The notes under the pieces were generated by a model. The model had not been told where the DNA came from and did not search any database. It worked only from the letters and a program-made list of their open reading frames with translations. A program made the translations under genes and the position numbers. From NCBI RefSeq assembly GCF_030159895.1, contig NZ_BSNI01000001.1:62001-126000 (forward strand): DNA of 64,000 nucleotides, given 5' to 3'. This document shows, in pieces, positions 19,085-28,570 of this stretch; position 1 is the first letter of the stretch, and the number at the start of each line of letters is the position of its first letter. Origin of the DNA: Maritalea porphyrae (GTDB lineage: Bacteria > Pseudomonadota > Alphaproteobacteria > Rhizobiales > Devosiaceae).

Positions 19085-19105
19085 GGGGTGCCCTGCCGAC
19101 ACCCC
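19085..19105 (-). promoter_or_regulatory. Short hairpin between narK2 and narG
   Basis: GGGGTG and CACCCC are separated by 9 bases in the 71-bp spacer between the two genes; no T run. Possibly an mRNA stability element within the operon. Confidence 0.4.
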
Positions 19106-19126
19106 AACGCTCTGTTCACTCAACTC

Positions 19127-20743
19127 TTATGGATTTTGCACATATGCGTTCGGGCGGAGGTAGAACCACCAGTTGATCGCAATGCACACCGCATAAAATA
19201 CTGCGAAGCCGTACAAGGCATATTCAGGATGACCTGCAGCCAGTTGTTCGCCGAACACTTTCGGAATAATGAAAGCGCCATAGGCAGCAACCGCAGCCGT
19301 CCAACCCAAGGCTGGTCCAGTTTGTTCTTTGTCGAACACCATCGCAATTGTACGGAATGTAGAACCGTTACCAATGCCGGTTGCGGCGAACAAAATTAGG
19401 AACAAACCAAGGAATGGCCAGAAGTAGATTTCTGGAGTTGCTGATGAGTAGGCTTGTTGGATGAAGTAAGCTACACCCAAGGCACTCGCGACCATCACAA
19501 CTGAGATGATCTGCGTAACCTTTGCGCCACCCATCTTATCAGCCCATATGCCGCCGATTGGACGGATCAAAGCACCAATAAATGCGCCCATCCAAGCAAA
19601 CATTAAAGCAGATGGACCATTTGGGTTTGCCATATCGTGGGTCATCACACCGTCGACTTCAACGTGGCTGAAGCCAAACACAACTTTGATGGTCAATGGC
19701 AAAGCAGCTGAGAAGCCAATGAACGAACCAAATGTCATTGTGTAAATGATGGTCATCGCCCATGTGTGCTTGTTACCAAAGATTTTGTACTGGCGGTTCA
19801 AGTTTTGGCCAACGGCGCCTGGGATCATTTTCAATCCCAAAACAGTCAACACGATAACGATTGGCAGCACGATCCATTTTGATAGGGTCAGACCTGATGT
19901 CGGCATCCCACCTTCAACACCTGGCAACAGCAACCAGATACCAAACGCAGATGTCGCCAAACCAATCGCAAGCATGCCAAGGATAATACCTGCTGAACCA
20001 AAGAAGTTCGGGATTTTTGGAGAAACATGCTCATCACGAATATTATTCATGAAGAACCAACCAAGGAACGCCAAAGGCACCAAGAAGACCAGCCAGATGA
20101 AGCCAGCATTCTGGATGTAAGTTTCAGTGCCCGCTGGGATCTTGCCAATCAAAGTACCTGAAGTGTTCACCAATGTGCGGCTTGCACCACCGAACAGGCC
20201 CATTGTCATCGCCAATGGGATCAAGATTTGCATGGTAGTCACACCAAAGTTGCCCAAACCGGCGTTCATGCCCAGTGCATAACCTTGGATTTTCTTCGGA
20301 TAGAAGAAAGAGATGTTTGACATTGAAGACGAGAAGTTACCGCCACCGATACCAGACAGAAACGCAAGCATCTGGAAGTACCAAAGCGGCGTACCAGGGT
20401 CTTGCAACGCCAAACCAGCGCCGATCGCTGGGATCATCAGCAAGGCCGTTGTGAACACGATGGTGTTCTTACCGCCTGCGATGCGGATAAAGAAGGTAGA
20501 AGGGATGCGAAGCGTAGCGCCGGTTAGACCAGCAATAGCGCCCAATGTGAATAGTTCTGACGATGCAAACCCGAAATCAAGGTTCACCATTTGAACAGTA
20601 ATAATGCCCCAGTAAAGCCAAACAGCAAAACCGCAAAGCAACGATGGGATTGAAATCCACAAATTGCGTGTTGCGATCGCTTTACCAGTGGAGTTCCACT
20701 GCGCTTCGTCGTCCGGGTTCCAATCGCGAAGGTCCTTACCCAC
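19127..20743 (-). CDS. narK2: Nitrate/nitrite antiporter, NarK2 type
   Basis: 538 residues, twelve or more transmembrane helices, MFS nitrate-nitrite porter. The two nitrate signature motifs are visible: GMNAGLGNFGVTTMQ around residue 155 and GIGNGSTFRTIAM around 470. The N-terminal cytoplasmic segment DLRDWNPDDEAQWNSTGKAIA is typical of NarK2-type proteins, which swap external nitrate for internal nitrite. It lies between narK1 and narG in one transcript. Confidence 0.92.
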   Translation of the reverse strand: MGKDLRDWNPDDEAQWNSTGKAIATRNLWISIPSLLCGFAVWLYWGIITVQMVNLDFGFASSELFTLGAIAGLTGATLRIPSTFFIRIAGGKNTIVFTTALLMIPAIGAGLALQDPGTPLWYFQMLAFLSGIGGGNFSSSMSNISFFYPKKIQGYALGMNAGLGNFGVTTMQILIPLAMTMGLFGGASRTLVNTSGTLIGKIPAGTETYIQNAGFIWLVFLVPLAFLGWFFMNNIRDEHVSPKIPNFFGSAGIILGMLAIGLATSAFGIWLLLPGVEGGMPTSGLTLSKWIVLPIVIVLTVLGLKMIPGAVGQNLNRQYKIFGNKHTWAMTIIYTMTFGSFIGFSAALPLTIKVVFGFSHVEVDGVMTHDMANPNGPSALMFAWMGAFIGALIRPIGGIWADKMGGAKVTQIISVVMVASALGVAYFIQQAYSSATPEIYFWPFLGLFLILFAATGIGNGSTFRTIAMVFDKEQTGPALGWTAAVAAYGAFIIPKVFGEQLAAGHPEYALYGFAVFYAVCIAINWWFYLRPNAYVQNP

Positions 20744-20763
20744 GATATTTCTCCTTTAGTTGA

Positions 20764-20814
20764 GAAACACCCCCCCAAAGAGTGTTTCGTTGCAGGTCGG
20801 CATGAGCGCCGACC
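20764..20814 (-). promoter_or_regulatory. Two tandem hairpins between narK1 and narK2
   Basis: GAAACAC (20764-20770) pairs with GTGTTTC (20782-20788), and GGTCGGC (20795-20801) pairs with GCCGACC (20808-20814, 6-base loop). They fill most of the 87-bp spacer. There is no uridine tract, so differential mRNA stability is more likely than termination. Confidence 0.55.
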
Positions 20815-20830
20815 CGCACTTTTCAAAAAA

Positions 20831-22252
20831 CTAGCGTGATTGCTCTGCGACCATTTCTGCCGCACGTTTTTTCGCTAATGCTTCAATCGCTTCTTCTAGT
20901 TCAGCGTTCGCTTTCTCAGCCTTTGCGCGAATTGTTTCGATGTTCGCAGCCGCAAAGTTCGCGCGTTCTTCATCTTCTTGACGTGTTGAGAAGCGTACAA
21001 AGAATGCGAGGAATGATGCGATTGTCACCACAACGCCCATAATGAAGAATGCTTGTGACCAGTCGATTGACCCTTTGAACAAGAAGCCAGCCAGCACTGC
21101 ACCAGCGTTACCACCAGCACCCACAACACCCGCAACGGCACCAAGTGCCTTTTTGTTGATGAAAGGAACAACAGAGTAAGTCGCGCCTTCTGCCATCTGT
21201 GTGAACAATGAGAAGATGATCAGTGTTGGCAGTGCCAAGAACAAGACATGCATCTGTGAGAAGAGCATCAAAGCAAGGCCCTCACAGAACAAGCAGATGA
21301 ACAACCAAAACGCGCGACCCTTAAGACCCCAGAGTGCGCCATAGTTGTCGCCAAAAATGCCACCCAATGTGCGGGCAAATATGTTCATCAATCCAAATGA
21401 CGCGGCAACAAGGCCAGCAGTCACAAGGTTGAGTTCAAAATAGTCAGCGAAGTAAAGTGCTGCGACGTTGTTCACAGTCAATTCAATGCCGAAACATGCG
21501 CCGTAGATCACGAACAACACCCAAACGCGTGAATCTTTCAGCGCTTCGAAATAGTTGCCGGTGACTTGCTTCTTCTGCATCATCTTACCTTGCGCGCGAA
21601 GCTCAGCGAAGTTGCCGTCCGGCGCATCTTTGGTCCAGAAGAAGTAGGCAATACCTGTCAAGAAGATGGCGACACCAACAACAATCATTGACAAGCGCCA
21701 CCCAACAGACTCTGAGAAACCCAAGCCAACAACAAAGATTGAGAAGATCAGTGGCATAGCAAACTGTGTGACACCGCCGCCAAGGTTACCCCAACCGGCA
21801 GATGTCGCATTCGCTTGACCAACTACGTTCGGCGCAAACATCACAGTTGTATGGTATTGCGTGATAACGAAGGCGGCACCAATAGCGCCAATCATCAAGC
21901 GGAAGATCAGGAACGAAGTAAAGTCTTGCGCCAAACCAATGCCCATCACTGGGAAGGCACCAAGCATCAACAACCCTGTATAGGTAAGCCGCGGACCGAT
22001 CCGGTCACACAACCAACCGATCAACAGTCGGGCGAAGATAGTCACCGAAACAGATGCGATGATGATCCAACCGATTTGATCTTTGGTTAGACCTAACTCT
22101 TCACGGACAACCACCATCAGTGGCGCGATGCCAAACCAAGCAAAGAAACACAAAAAGAACGCGAACCACGCCATGTGGAATGTTCTAATTTGCACCATGG
22201 TAATCTTGAAGAAATTACCCCAAAGGCTTGTTGCCTTATTCTGTAGCTCCAT
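20831..22252 (-). CDS. narK1: Nitrate transporter, NarK1 type
   Basis: 473 residues, twelve transmembrane helices, MFS nitrate/proton symporter class. Signature segments are TSAGWGNLGGGVTQF and GVVGAGGNAGAVLAGF. The C terminus after residue 420 is a charged, Glu/Ala/Lys-rich coiled-coil-like tail. In Paracoccus NarK1 and NarK2 are fused in one polypeptide; here they are separate neighbouring genes in the same order. AAGGGGG precedes the ATG. First gene of the nar operon, about 96 bp downstream of a perfect Fnr-type box. Confidence 0.92.
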   Translation of the reverse strand: MELQNKATSLWGNFFKITMVQIRTFHMAWFAFFLCFFAWFGIAPLMVVVREELGLTKDQIGWIIIASVSVTIFARLLIGWLCDRIGPRLTYTGLLMLGAFPVMGIGLAQDFTSFLIFRLMIGAIGAAFVITQYHTTVMFAPNVVGQANATSAGWGNLGGGVTQFAMPLIFSIFVVGLGFSESVGWRLSMIVVGVAIFLTGIAYFFWTKDAPDGNFAELRAQGKMMQKKQVTGNYFEALKDSRVWVLFVIYGACFGIELTVNNVAALYFADYFELNLVTAGLVAASFGLMNIFARTLGGIFGDNYGALWGLKGRAFWLFICLFCEGLALMLFSQMHVLFLALPTLIIFSLFTQMAEGATYSVVPFINKKALGAVAGVVGAGGNAGAVLAGFLFKGSIDWSQAFFIMGVVVTIASFLAFFVRFSTRQEDEERANFAAANIETIRAKAEKANAELEEAIEALAKKRAAEMVAEQSR

Positions 22253-22347
22253 GGGAAGCCCCCTTATGCGTACCTACATAGCTCTCAATGAACTGCCCAA
22301 AAGACGGTTCGTTGGAGCCAAGAAGAAACAAAAGGGGGAGCACTAGC

Positions 22348-22361
22348 TTGATCCAGATCAA
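22348..22361 (-). promoter_or_regulatory. Fnr/Nnr-type box for the nar operon
   Basis: TTGATCCAGATCAA is a perfect match to the anaerobox consensus TTGAT-N4-ATCAA. Its centre is about 102 bp before the narK1 ATG; a class II promoter would start transcription near 22313. Likely bound by FnrL, or by the Crp/Fnr protein encoded divergently. Confidence 0.85.
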
Positions 22362-22481
22362 AACATCAGCAATTGTGGACAAAACAAGCGCAAAGAATCC
22401 ATTGTTTGTGCGCGCAAGAAACAATTGTTATGTTGCGTTTTCTGGGTTGCAAGGCCCGCACAAAAATGATCAAACGATGTC

Positions 22482-22495
22482 TTGATAAATGTCAA
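22482..22495 (+). promoter_or_regulatory. Second, one-mismatch Crp/Fnr box just before narR
   Basis: TTGATAAATGTCAA matches TTGAT-N4-ATCAA except for one base, and TTGAT-N4-GTCAA is a common Nnr/Dnr variant. It is centred only 25 bp before the narR ATG, too close for class II activation, so negative autoregulation is the simpler reading (inference). Confidence 0.5.
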
Positions 22496-22513
22496 TTATG
22501 AGAGAAATCATAA

Positions 22514-23209
22514 ATGCGGCCTGATGATCTGCCCCAGATTCGCGAGCTAAACATCTTTGAGGGCATCTCCGACGAAAATTTCGATGAACTGATGCGCGCT
22601 TCTTTTCTTCAAACTTTTCCAGCACAGATGGAATTGATTGAAGAAGGCGAACCAGCGGACTTCTTACATATCGTTGTTGAAGGTTGTGTTGAGCTTTTCG
22701 CCTCTACAAATGGCCGTGAGAGCACCATGGCAATGGTGTATCCCGTAAGCTCATTCATTCTTGCTGCGATTTTGCGGGACGCGGTCTATTTGATGTCCGC
22801 ACGCACAAACAAGAAATCACGGGTTCTCATGATCCCCGCTGTCAGCGTGCGCGAAGTGTTCGACAAAGACCCCGCCTTCTCAAAAGCGATGGTTATGGAA
22901 TTGGCCAATTGCTATCGCGGCGTCATCAAAGAGCACAAGAACCTCAAACTGCGCACTTCGGTTGAGCGACTTGCAAACCGACTATTGCGGTATCGCCAAA
23001 AACAACAATCCGATCAAGTTACGCTCCCATACGACAAGAAGATCTTGGCGTCGAACTTGGGCATGACACCTGAGAACTTGTCTCGTGCTTTCAACACGCT
23101 CAAACCCTATGGGGTAAAAGTTGAAGGCAACAAGATCACGTTGACCGACATTGAAGCCCTCGCCACGTTCGCAAAACCAAGCAAGCTGATTGACGATCTG
23201 GCAATTTGA
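22514..23209 (+). CDS. narR: Crp/Fnr family regulator (NarR/Dnr-like)
   Basis: 231 residues: cyclic-nucleotide-type beta roll (about 15-125), dimer helix, and winged HTH (about 155-225) with recognition helix TPENLSRAF, whose E-x-x-S-R pattern reads TTGAT half-sites. The N terminus lacks the cysteine cluster of Fnr; only two cysteines are present (EGC and NC), so it does not carry an Fnr-type [4Fe-4S] cluster. That and the divergent nar operon suggest NarR, the nitrate/nitrite-responsive regulator of nar genes in Paracoccus; an NO-sensing Dnr/Nnr is the alternative. The ribosome site is weak (GAGA). Confidence 0.8.
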   Translation: MRPDDLPQIRELNIFEGISDENFDELMRASFLQTFPAQMELIEEGEPADFLHIVVEGCVELFASTNGRESTMAMVYPVSSFILAAILRDAVYLMSARTNKKSRVLMIPAVSVREVFDKDPAFSKAMVMELANCYRGVIKEHKNLKLRTSVERLANRLLRYRQKQQSDQVTLPYDKKILASNLGMTPENLSRAFNTLKPYGVKVEGNKITLTDIEALATFAKPSKLIDDLAI

Positions 23210-23250
23210 GCACAGACTGCTGGCCCTTCCCTAAGACAATCTGGTGAACT

Positions 23251-24423
23251 ATGGATCGGGTAAATAGATTTGACGTTGCTGTCGTCGGTTTAGGCGCTAT
23301 GGGCAGCGCCACGCTGTATCAATTGGCAAAACGCGGTATCAACGCTGTGGGTATCGATCAATACTCGCCTCCGCATACTTTTGGGTCAACCCACGGCGAA
23401 ACACGCCTGACTAGATGTGCAATTGGCGAAGGACACCAATATGCCCCCCTCGCAATGCGTTCGCATGAAATCTGGCGTGAACTCTTTAATGAGACCGGCG
23501 AAAAGCTCCTGCATGAAACCGGTGCCCTCATGATTGAGAGTAGCGGCAGCAAAGGCGATGTACATGGCAGCGCCAATTTTCTGAACACAACCATATCCGC
23601 TGCGACCAAGTTTGGTATTGAGCATGAGGTGTTAACCGGCGCCGACGCCCTTCGTCGCTTTCCCGCCTTTAACATTGGTGATGCCGACAAAGCCTATTTT
23701 GAACCCGGAGCGGGTTATCTCAAAGTCGAAGAATGCGTAGAAGTGCAACTGGACCGCGCAAAAGAGCTGGGCGCGACATTGCTCTCCAACACAAAAGTGC
23801 ACGCCATCACACATCACGTCGATCACGTCGCAATTGAACTTGGCAACGAGACCGTACGGGCAGACAAATTGGCCGTGTGTGCCGGTCCCTGGGTGAAAGA
23901 GCTTTTAGGGCCACCGTATGAAGACCTACTAACAACAACACGACAAGTGCTGCATTGGTATCCAATTGAGCCGACCGCGCATAAGGATTGGAAGAACCAC
24001 CCCGTGTTTATTTGGGTCCATGGCGATGGAGATGGTTTTTACGGTCTTCCCTCGCTCGCCGATCCAACCTTAATTAAGGTTGCAAATGCGAACTACGGAC
24101 AACCGTGCAGACCAGAAGATATCGACCGACAGGTCAACGAAGCAGAACAAACTGAAATGTTCGACCTGCACCTAGCTGGGCGGCTAAACGGTGTCGCGGC
24201 GCGAACTGCAAAATCTGTGACCTGCATTTATACTGTTACGCCAGATAGCGACTTCATAATTGATTGGCACCCTGAACATCAAAACACATTCGTAGTGTCC
24301 GCATGTTCAGGTCACGGCTTCAAACACTCGGCGGCTATTGGCGAGGCTGTCGCACAACAACTGATCAGCAATTCTTCGGAAATCGATCTATCTGCCTTTA
24401 AACTGTCACGATTTGAGCGTTAA
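23251..24423 (+). CDS. Monomeric sarcosine oxidase / N-methyl-L-tryptophan oxidase family flavoenzyme
   Basis: 390 residues. FAD motif VVGLGAMGSATLYQLAKRG at about 11-29 and FGSTHGETRLTR, which follows in SolA/MSOX enzymes. The segment VSACSGHGFKHSAAIGE contains the cysteine that carries covalent 8-alpha-cysteinyl FAD in this family. It oxidises secondary N-methyl amino acids to the amino acid, formaldehyde and H2O2. Exact substrate (sarcosine, N-methyltryptophan, or another) cannot be fixed from sequence. Followed by an MFS transporter on the same strand after 96 bp containing a palindrome. Confidence 0.85.
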   Translation: MDRVNRFDVAVVGLGAMGSATLYQLAKRGINAVGIDQYSPPHTFGSTHGETRLTRCAIGEGHQYAPLAMRSHEIWRELFNETGEKLLHETGALMIESSGSKGDVHGSANFLNTTISAATKFGIEHEVLTGADALRRFPAFNIGDADKAYFEPGAGYLKVEECVEVQLDRAKELGATLLSNTKVHAITHHVDHVAIELGNETVRADKLAVCAGPWVKELLGPPYEDLLTTTRQVLHWYPIEPTAHKDWKNHPVFIWVHGDGDGFYGLPSLADPTLIKVANANYGQPCRPEDIDRQVNEAEQTEMFDLHLAGRLNGVAARTAKSVTCIYTVTPDSDFIIDWHPEHQNTFVVSACSGHGFKHSAAIGEAVAQQLISNSSEIDLSAFKLSRFER

Positions 24424-24453
24424 GGACGCACGCGCAAACGCTACGGTTGCGTA

Positions 24454-24468
24454 AGGCCAAATTGGCCT
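24454..24468. repeat. 15-bp palindrome between oxidase and MFS genes
   Basis: AGGCCAA-A-TTGGCCT is a perfect 7+7 inverted repeat with a single central base, in the 96-bp intergenic region. Possible operator for the MFS gene; no T run to support a terminator. Confidence 0.4.
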
Positions 24469-24519
24469 GTTACGGTCGCGGTTTCAGCGCGCTACTTTCG
24501 AAAGCAATTAGAGGCGTTT

Positions 24520-25746
24520 ATGTGGATAGCAATACGGTCAGCTTGGCCATTGTTTGTGGGAATGGTTTTGCTCATGGTCAGCAATGGCTTGCTGTCGACC
24601 ATATTGACCATCCGGGCACAAGAAATTGGTTTCTCTGAAACAATTATTGGGTTTGTGCAATCGGGCTACCCTATTGGGTTCATTTTTTCCTGCTTCATCA
24701 CGCCCCGCTTGATCGCGCAATCGGGCCACGTCCGGGTTTTCGCAGCGCTCGTATCCATCGCCAGCACATCTGCCTTAGTGCACTTGATCACATACGATCC
24801 CTACAGCTGGGGCGCAATGCGCGTGCTTTCAGGATTTTGCTTTTCCGGTATCTATATCGTGGCAGAAAGCTGGCTTAACTCGCTATCCGACAACAAAAAC
24901 CGTGGCTCGCTGCTCTCTACATACTTCGTCGTGCAAACGGCGGGCTATATGGTCGGTCAAATGATGCTTGGACTGTCTCGGCCAGGCGAAATTGGCCTGT
25001 TCATTTTTGTGTCTGTTTTGCTGTCATTCGCCCTGGTGCCGATATTGATTGCTGCAACCACCCAACCATCAAATGACGAGCCGCAACGGGTAACTGTTGT
25101 TGAGCTGTTCAACTTCTCCCCTATGGCGATGATTGGTGGCTTTGCAACTGGCGTCGCCAATGGCGGGCTTGTATTTGTCACAGCTCTTTATGCGCGCAGC
25201 GTCGGCTTGTCTGTTTCAGCAACCGGCTATCTCTTAGCGGTCTCAACTCTGGGCGGGCTATTGCTGCAATTCCCACTGGGCACACTATCAGACAAAATAG
25301 ATCGCCGTTTGGTCATCGCGGGGTCGGCCACTGTTACACTTATTGTATGCCTTGCCATGCTGTTGGTTCCAGGCGCTCAAACCAACACCCCATCACTATT
25401 TGCTGGCTTCTTGTTGCTTGGCGGCTTCACGCTGCCTTTATACTCCATATGTATGGCGCACATGAATGACCACCTGAAACCACAGCAATTGGTGGCCGCT
25501 TCAAGCACGCTCGTCCTCGTTTTTGCAGCAGGTATGGTTCTTGGCCCTATCGTCGGTTCGATCACGCTCGATCAGTTTGGCGCTAATGGCATGTTCATGA
25601 TGTATATTGTCGTTGCAGCGACTTTGGCGGGGACCGGCATTCATCGGATATTGCTCAGCGACAAGAAGATTGTGGATGGTCGCGATATCGTACCGATCGC
25701 ATCAACCATCACGCCGGAAGCAACCCAAATCCAGATGGACGACTAG
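24520..25746 (+). CDS. MFS transporter (YcaD-like)
   Basis: 408 residues with twelve transmembrane helices. The loop 2-3 and the helix 5 region (SGFCFSGIYIVAESWLNSL) resemble the YcaD/YfkF group of major facilitators, in which the ESWLN motif is conserved. Substrate unknown. GAGG precedes the ATG. Downstream of the sarcosine-oxidase-like gene, which may hint at uptake of its substrate (weak inference). Convergent with the pentapeptide protein gene, 7 bp apart. Confidence 0.82.
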   Translation: MWIAIRSAWPLFVGMVLLMVSNGLLSTILTIRAQEIGFSETIIGFVQSGYPIGFIFSCFITPRLIAQSGHVRVFAALVSIASTSALVHLITYDPYSWGAMRVLSGFCFSGIYIVAESWLNSLSDNKNRGSLLSTYFVVQTAGYMVGQMMLGLSRPGEIGLFIFVSVLLSFALVPILIAATTQPSNDEPQRVTVVELFNFSPMAMIGGFATGVANGGLVFVTALYARSVGLSVSATGYLLAVSTLGGLLLQFPLGTLSDKIDRRLVIAGSATVTLIVCLAMLLVPGAQTNTPSLFAGFLLLGGFTLPLYSICMAHMNDHLKPQQLVAASSTLVLVFAAGMVLGPIVGSITLDQFGANGMFMMYIVVAATLAGTGIHRILLSDKKIVDGRDIVPIASTITPEATQIQMDD

Positions 25747-25753
25747 AGAATAT

Positions 25754-26527
25754 TTATGGGTAAACTTGAATACCCAGATGGGCGAGGATCGACGATTGCT
25801 GATCCTCGCTGATCTTCATACCATCATACCCAGACAAAAGACCTAGAGACATACCTTCAAGTTGCGCGCCGCGCAGATCTGTTCGATCAAAATTGGAACG
25901 ACGCAATTGCGCGCCTGCCAGATCACACTCACTCATATCTGCCTCCACAAATATGGTTGAGCTAAGGTCTGCGCGTACAAAGCTTGATTTTGCTAAATTG
26001 CAATTCTCAAGGTCCAAACCCGCCATATTTGCATCATCAAAGATCGTCGACGTCATTGTGGCACGCGTAACACGTTGCGCGCGACCGTAAGTGCGCGTGA
26101 ATGTTGCCTGATCAAAGTCGGCACCGTTTGCTTTACTGTCTTTTATTGAGACATCGAACATGTCTGCGCCCACAAAACGGCTTGATGACAAATTGCAGTT
26201 TTCAAACGCAGCTTCACGCATTTCAGCATAAGTAAAATCTGTGCCATCCCCTTCCCCGCTATCAAAAAAGTTGCATCGCACAAAGGTAACATCACCCAAT
26301 TGCCCGCGGGAAAAACTGCAACCCGCAAACTGGCAATCAACAAATCGCGCAGCAGAAAAATCTGCTTCAACCCAACGGCAATTGATAAACCGAACATTTG
26401 TTGCGCTTAACTCCTCAAGCGCATCCAGTTCAAACTCCAGCGCATCAATAATCGCATCTTCTAGCGGCGAGCCCTCGCGTAACAAATCGTCTAGTTGTTC
26501 TTGTGAAAAGTGCTGTTGATCGGGCAT
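25754..26527 (-). CDS. Pentapeptide-repeat protein
   Basis: 257 residues. After a short acidic N-terminal helix region (1-40) the chain is made of A(D/N)LxX-type pentapeptides: VDCQFAGCSF, ADLSSTIFVEADMSECDLAGAQL and RSNFDRTDLRGAQLEG cover about residues 45-235, predicting a right-handed quadrilateral beta helix. No signal peptide or membrane segment. Function cannot be assigned; some members mimic DNA and protect gyrase (Qnr), but the central Phe/Leu pattern here is irregular and no Qnr-type loop is evident. Confidence 0.85.
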   Translation of the reverse strand: MPDQQHFSQEQLDDLLREGSPLEDAIIDALEFELDALEELSATNVRFINCRWVEADFSAARFVDCQFAGCSFSRGQLGDVTFVRCNFFDSGEGDGTDFTYAEMREAAFENCNLSSSRFVGADMFDVSIKDSKANGADFDQATFTRTYGRAQRVTRATMTSTIFDDANMAGLDLENCNLAKSSFVRADLSSTIFVEADMSECDLAGAQLRRSNFDRTDLRGAQLEGMSLGLLSGYDGMKISEDQQSSILAHLGIQVYP

Positions 26528-26619
26528 ATGGCATGAATCTCTTAAAGTGGAAGCAACAGTCTATAGGCAAAAGGCGGCAGGACAACCCACCGCCAATGCT
26601 TCTTGAATATCGGCAACCT

Positions 26620-28566
26620 CTACTCAGTTGCTAAGGATCGGGCTGCTTCCACCAGATTGATGAATTCGGCTCTGTAACCAAACTTGTCGGCACCGCGAGC
26701 CTGCTTCGCAATCATGCTGATTTGCTCAAAACCAAAATCGCCAAGTTCATCGCTATTTCGCAGCTTCTGTCCAAAGGCGGCGACTGCTGTACCAAATTGC
26801 ACTTCTGGCGCAACCGATTCAAATGCGGCACTCACCATATTTGTGGCGATCGGCATTTCAATTAACGCACTCTTATCTGAGCCCGGCAACTTATAACGCA
26901 TCTTAAAGAATGCAATTTCGTCGGACTTCAATTCACTAGCTACAGTTTCGCTTTGGCCATAGCGCAAAGGGTCGACCACAGGTTTAACGCCTACCGGCGT
27001 TAGCTCATAAATCGCGGTCACGGTGTGCCCCGCCCCAACGTCACCAGCATCAACCTTGTCATTGTTGAAGTCTTCGCGGTTCAGCGCGCGTGTTTCGTAA
27101 CCAATCAATCGATATGCGGAGATTTGCGCAGGATTGAACTCCACCTGAATTTTCACATCCCGCGCAATGGTGTGCAAAGTTGCACCAACTTCATTCACGA
27201 GTACTTTGCGCGCTTCGGCGAAGCTATCAATATAGCTGGCATTGCCGTCGCCATTTTGCGCCAAGGCCTGCATAAGCGCATCATTGTAGTTGCCTTCTCC
27301 AAACCCAAGCACCGAAAGCGAAATACCCTTATCCCGCTTTTGCTTGATGAAATCCTTGAGCGCTTCCGGCTCTGATATTCCCACATTAAAGTCACCATCG
27401 GTCGCCAAGATGACGCGGTTCACACCGTCATTGTTCTTCGCTTCATTGGCTAGGCGGTATGAAGTTTCAATGCCAGCAGCACCCGCGGTGGAACCGCCCG
27501 GCTGCAAATTATCGAGCGCATCCAAAATCTTGCGCTTTTCTGATCCTTTTGTTGGCTCCAGAACAACACCAGCGGACCCGGCATAGGTCACAATCGAAAC
27601 AGTGTCCTGTTCGTCCATTTGGTCGACCAACAGCTTAAATGCCCGCTTCAACAATGGCAGTTTGTCCGCATCATTCATCGAACCTGACGTGTCGATCAAG
27701 AACACAAGATTGGAAGGTTGCGCCATAACTTGGTCGGGCGCATATCCTTTAACCGCCACATGCATCAATTGTCTTTCAGCATTCCAGGGTGCAGGATATA
27801 CAGATATTTGCGGAGCAAACGGCTGATTGGCAGAAACTGGGTTTTGATACGCATAATCAAAATAGTTTATCAGCTCTTCAGTACGCACCGCGTCCTTTTG
27901 CGGCAACCGACCACTCTCTATCGCGCGCCGAACATAAGCGTAAGACGCAGTGTCCACATCAATTGAAAATGTCGAGACCGGTGCATCGCTTGTCAATTTG
28001 ACCTTTGAATCGTCAAATCGTTCAAACTGATCGCCATTTTGCGCATATCCTGCGACCTGATCCTGCATCGGCGCCGGTGCGCTCATGCTTCGGTTGGCGA
28101 CCTTACTCATCGCGCCCGCATTCGGCACAGGGGCAACCATTTCCATCGCTATTTCAGGTTCAGCGAGTTCCACATCAACACTTGGGTATAAGTCTGCCGA
28201 CAAGTCATCCGCTTCTTCCTTTTCGCTCACCGGCAGCTGTACACGCGGCAACGAAATTGTTTCTCCAATTTGCGGCGGAGTCAGCGCCGAATTGTTCATC
28301 AACTGCCAACCAAGTGGCACAATCAAAAAGGCGGTTATTGCCGCAGTGGCAGGAATACGCATATCCATCAGTCTAATCCCTTTTAAAGATTGTAAGATGG
28401 AAGTAAGACACTCCGTCCAGCCGTTTCCTTGGGATTTTTTTTTGTTTCCTTGCGTATCTTCAAAAGCTGCCATAGCCAGACGGGTTGCCCGACCTTTGAC
28501 AGTTTCGTCGACACGCATTGGCTCAATTCCGTTCAGGCGCTTCAATTCTTTATCTAGATCACTCAT
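26620..28566 (-). CDS. VWA-domain membrane protein (YfbK-like), partner of ECF sigma factor
   Basis: 648 residues. Residues 1-70 are cytoplasmic-looking, with one transmembrane helix at about 71-90 (IPATAAITAFLIVPLGWQLM), then a Glu/Pro-rich stalk, a von Willebrand N-terminal domain and a VWA domain with intact MIDAS DTSGSM (near 290) and ATDGDFN; the C terminus fits DUF3520. This is the YfbK layout. It begins 4 bp after the ECF sigma gene, so the short cytoplasmic N-terminal region could bind the sigma factor as an anti-sigma domain, with the periplasmic VWA part as sensor (inference). Confidence 0.87.
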   Translation of the reverse strand: MSDLDKELKRLNGIEPMRVDETVKGRATRLAMAAFEDTQGNKKKSQGNGWTECLTSILQSLKGIRLMDMRIPATAAITAFLIVPLGWQLMNNSALTPPQIGETISLPRVQLPVSEKEEADDLSADLYPSVDVELAEPEIAMEMVAPVPNAGAMSKVANRSMSAPAPMQDQVAGYAQNGDQFERFDDSKVKLTSDAPVSTFSIDVDTASYAYVRRAIESGRLPQKDAVRTEELINYFDYAYQNPVSANQPFAPQISVYPAPWNAERQLMHVAVKGYAPDQVMAQPSNLVFLIDTSGSMNDADKLPLLKRAFKLLVDQMDEQDTVSIVTYAGSAGVVLEPTKGSEKRKILDALDNLQPGGSTAGAAGIETSYRLANEAKNNDGVNRVILATDGDFNVGISEPEALKDFIKQKRDKGISLSVLGFGEGNYNDALMQALAQNGDGNASYIDSFAEARKVLVNEVGATLHTIARDVKIQVEFNPAQISAYRLIGYETRALNREDFNNDKVDAGDVGAGHTVTAIYELTPVGVKPVVDPLRYGQSETVASELKSDEIAFFKMRYKLPGSDKSALIEMPIATNMVSAAFESVAPEVQFGTAVAAFGQKLRNSDELGDFGFEQISMIAKQARGADKFGYRAEFINLVEAARSLATE

Positions 28567-28570
28567 CGGA

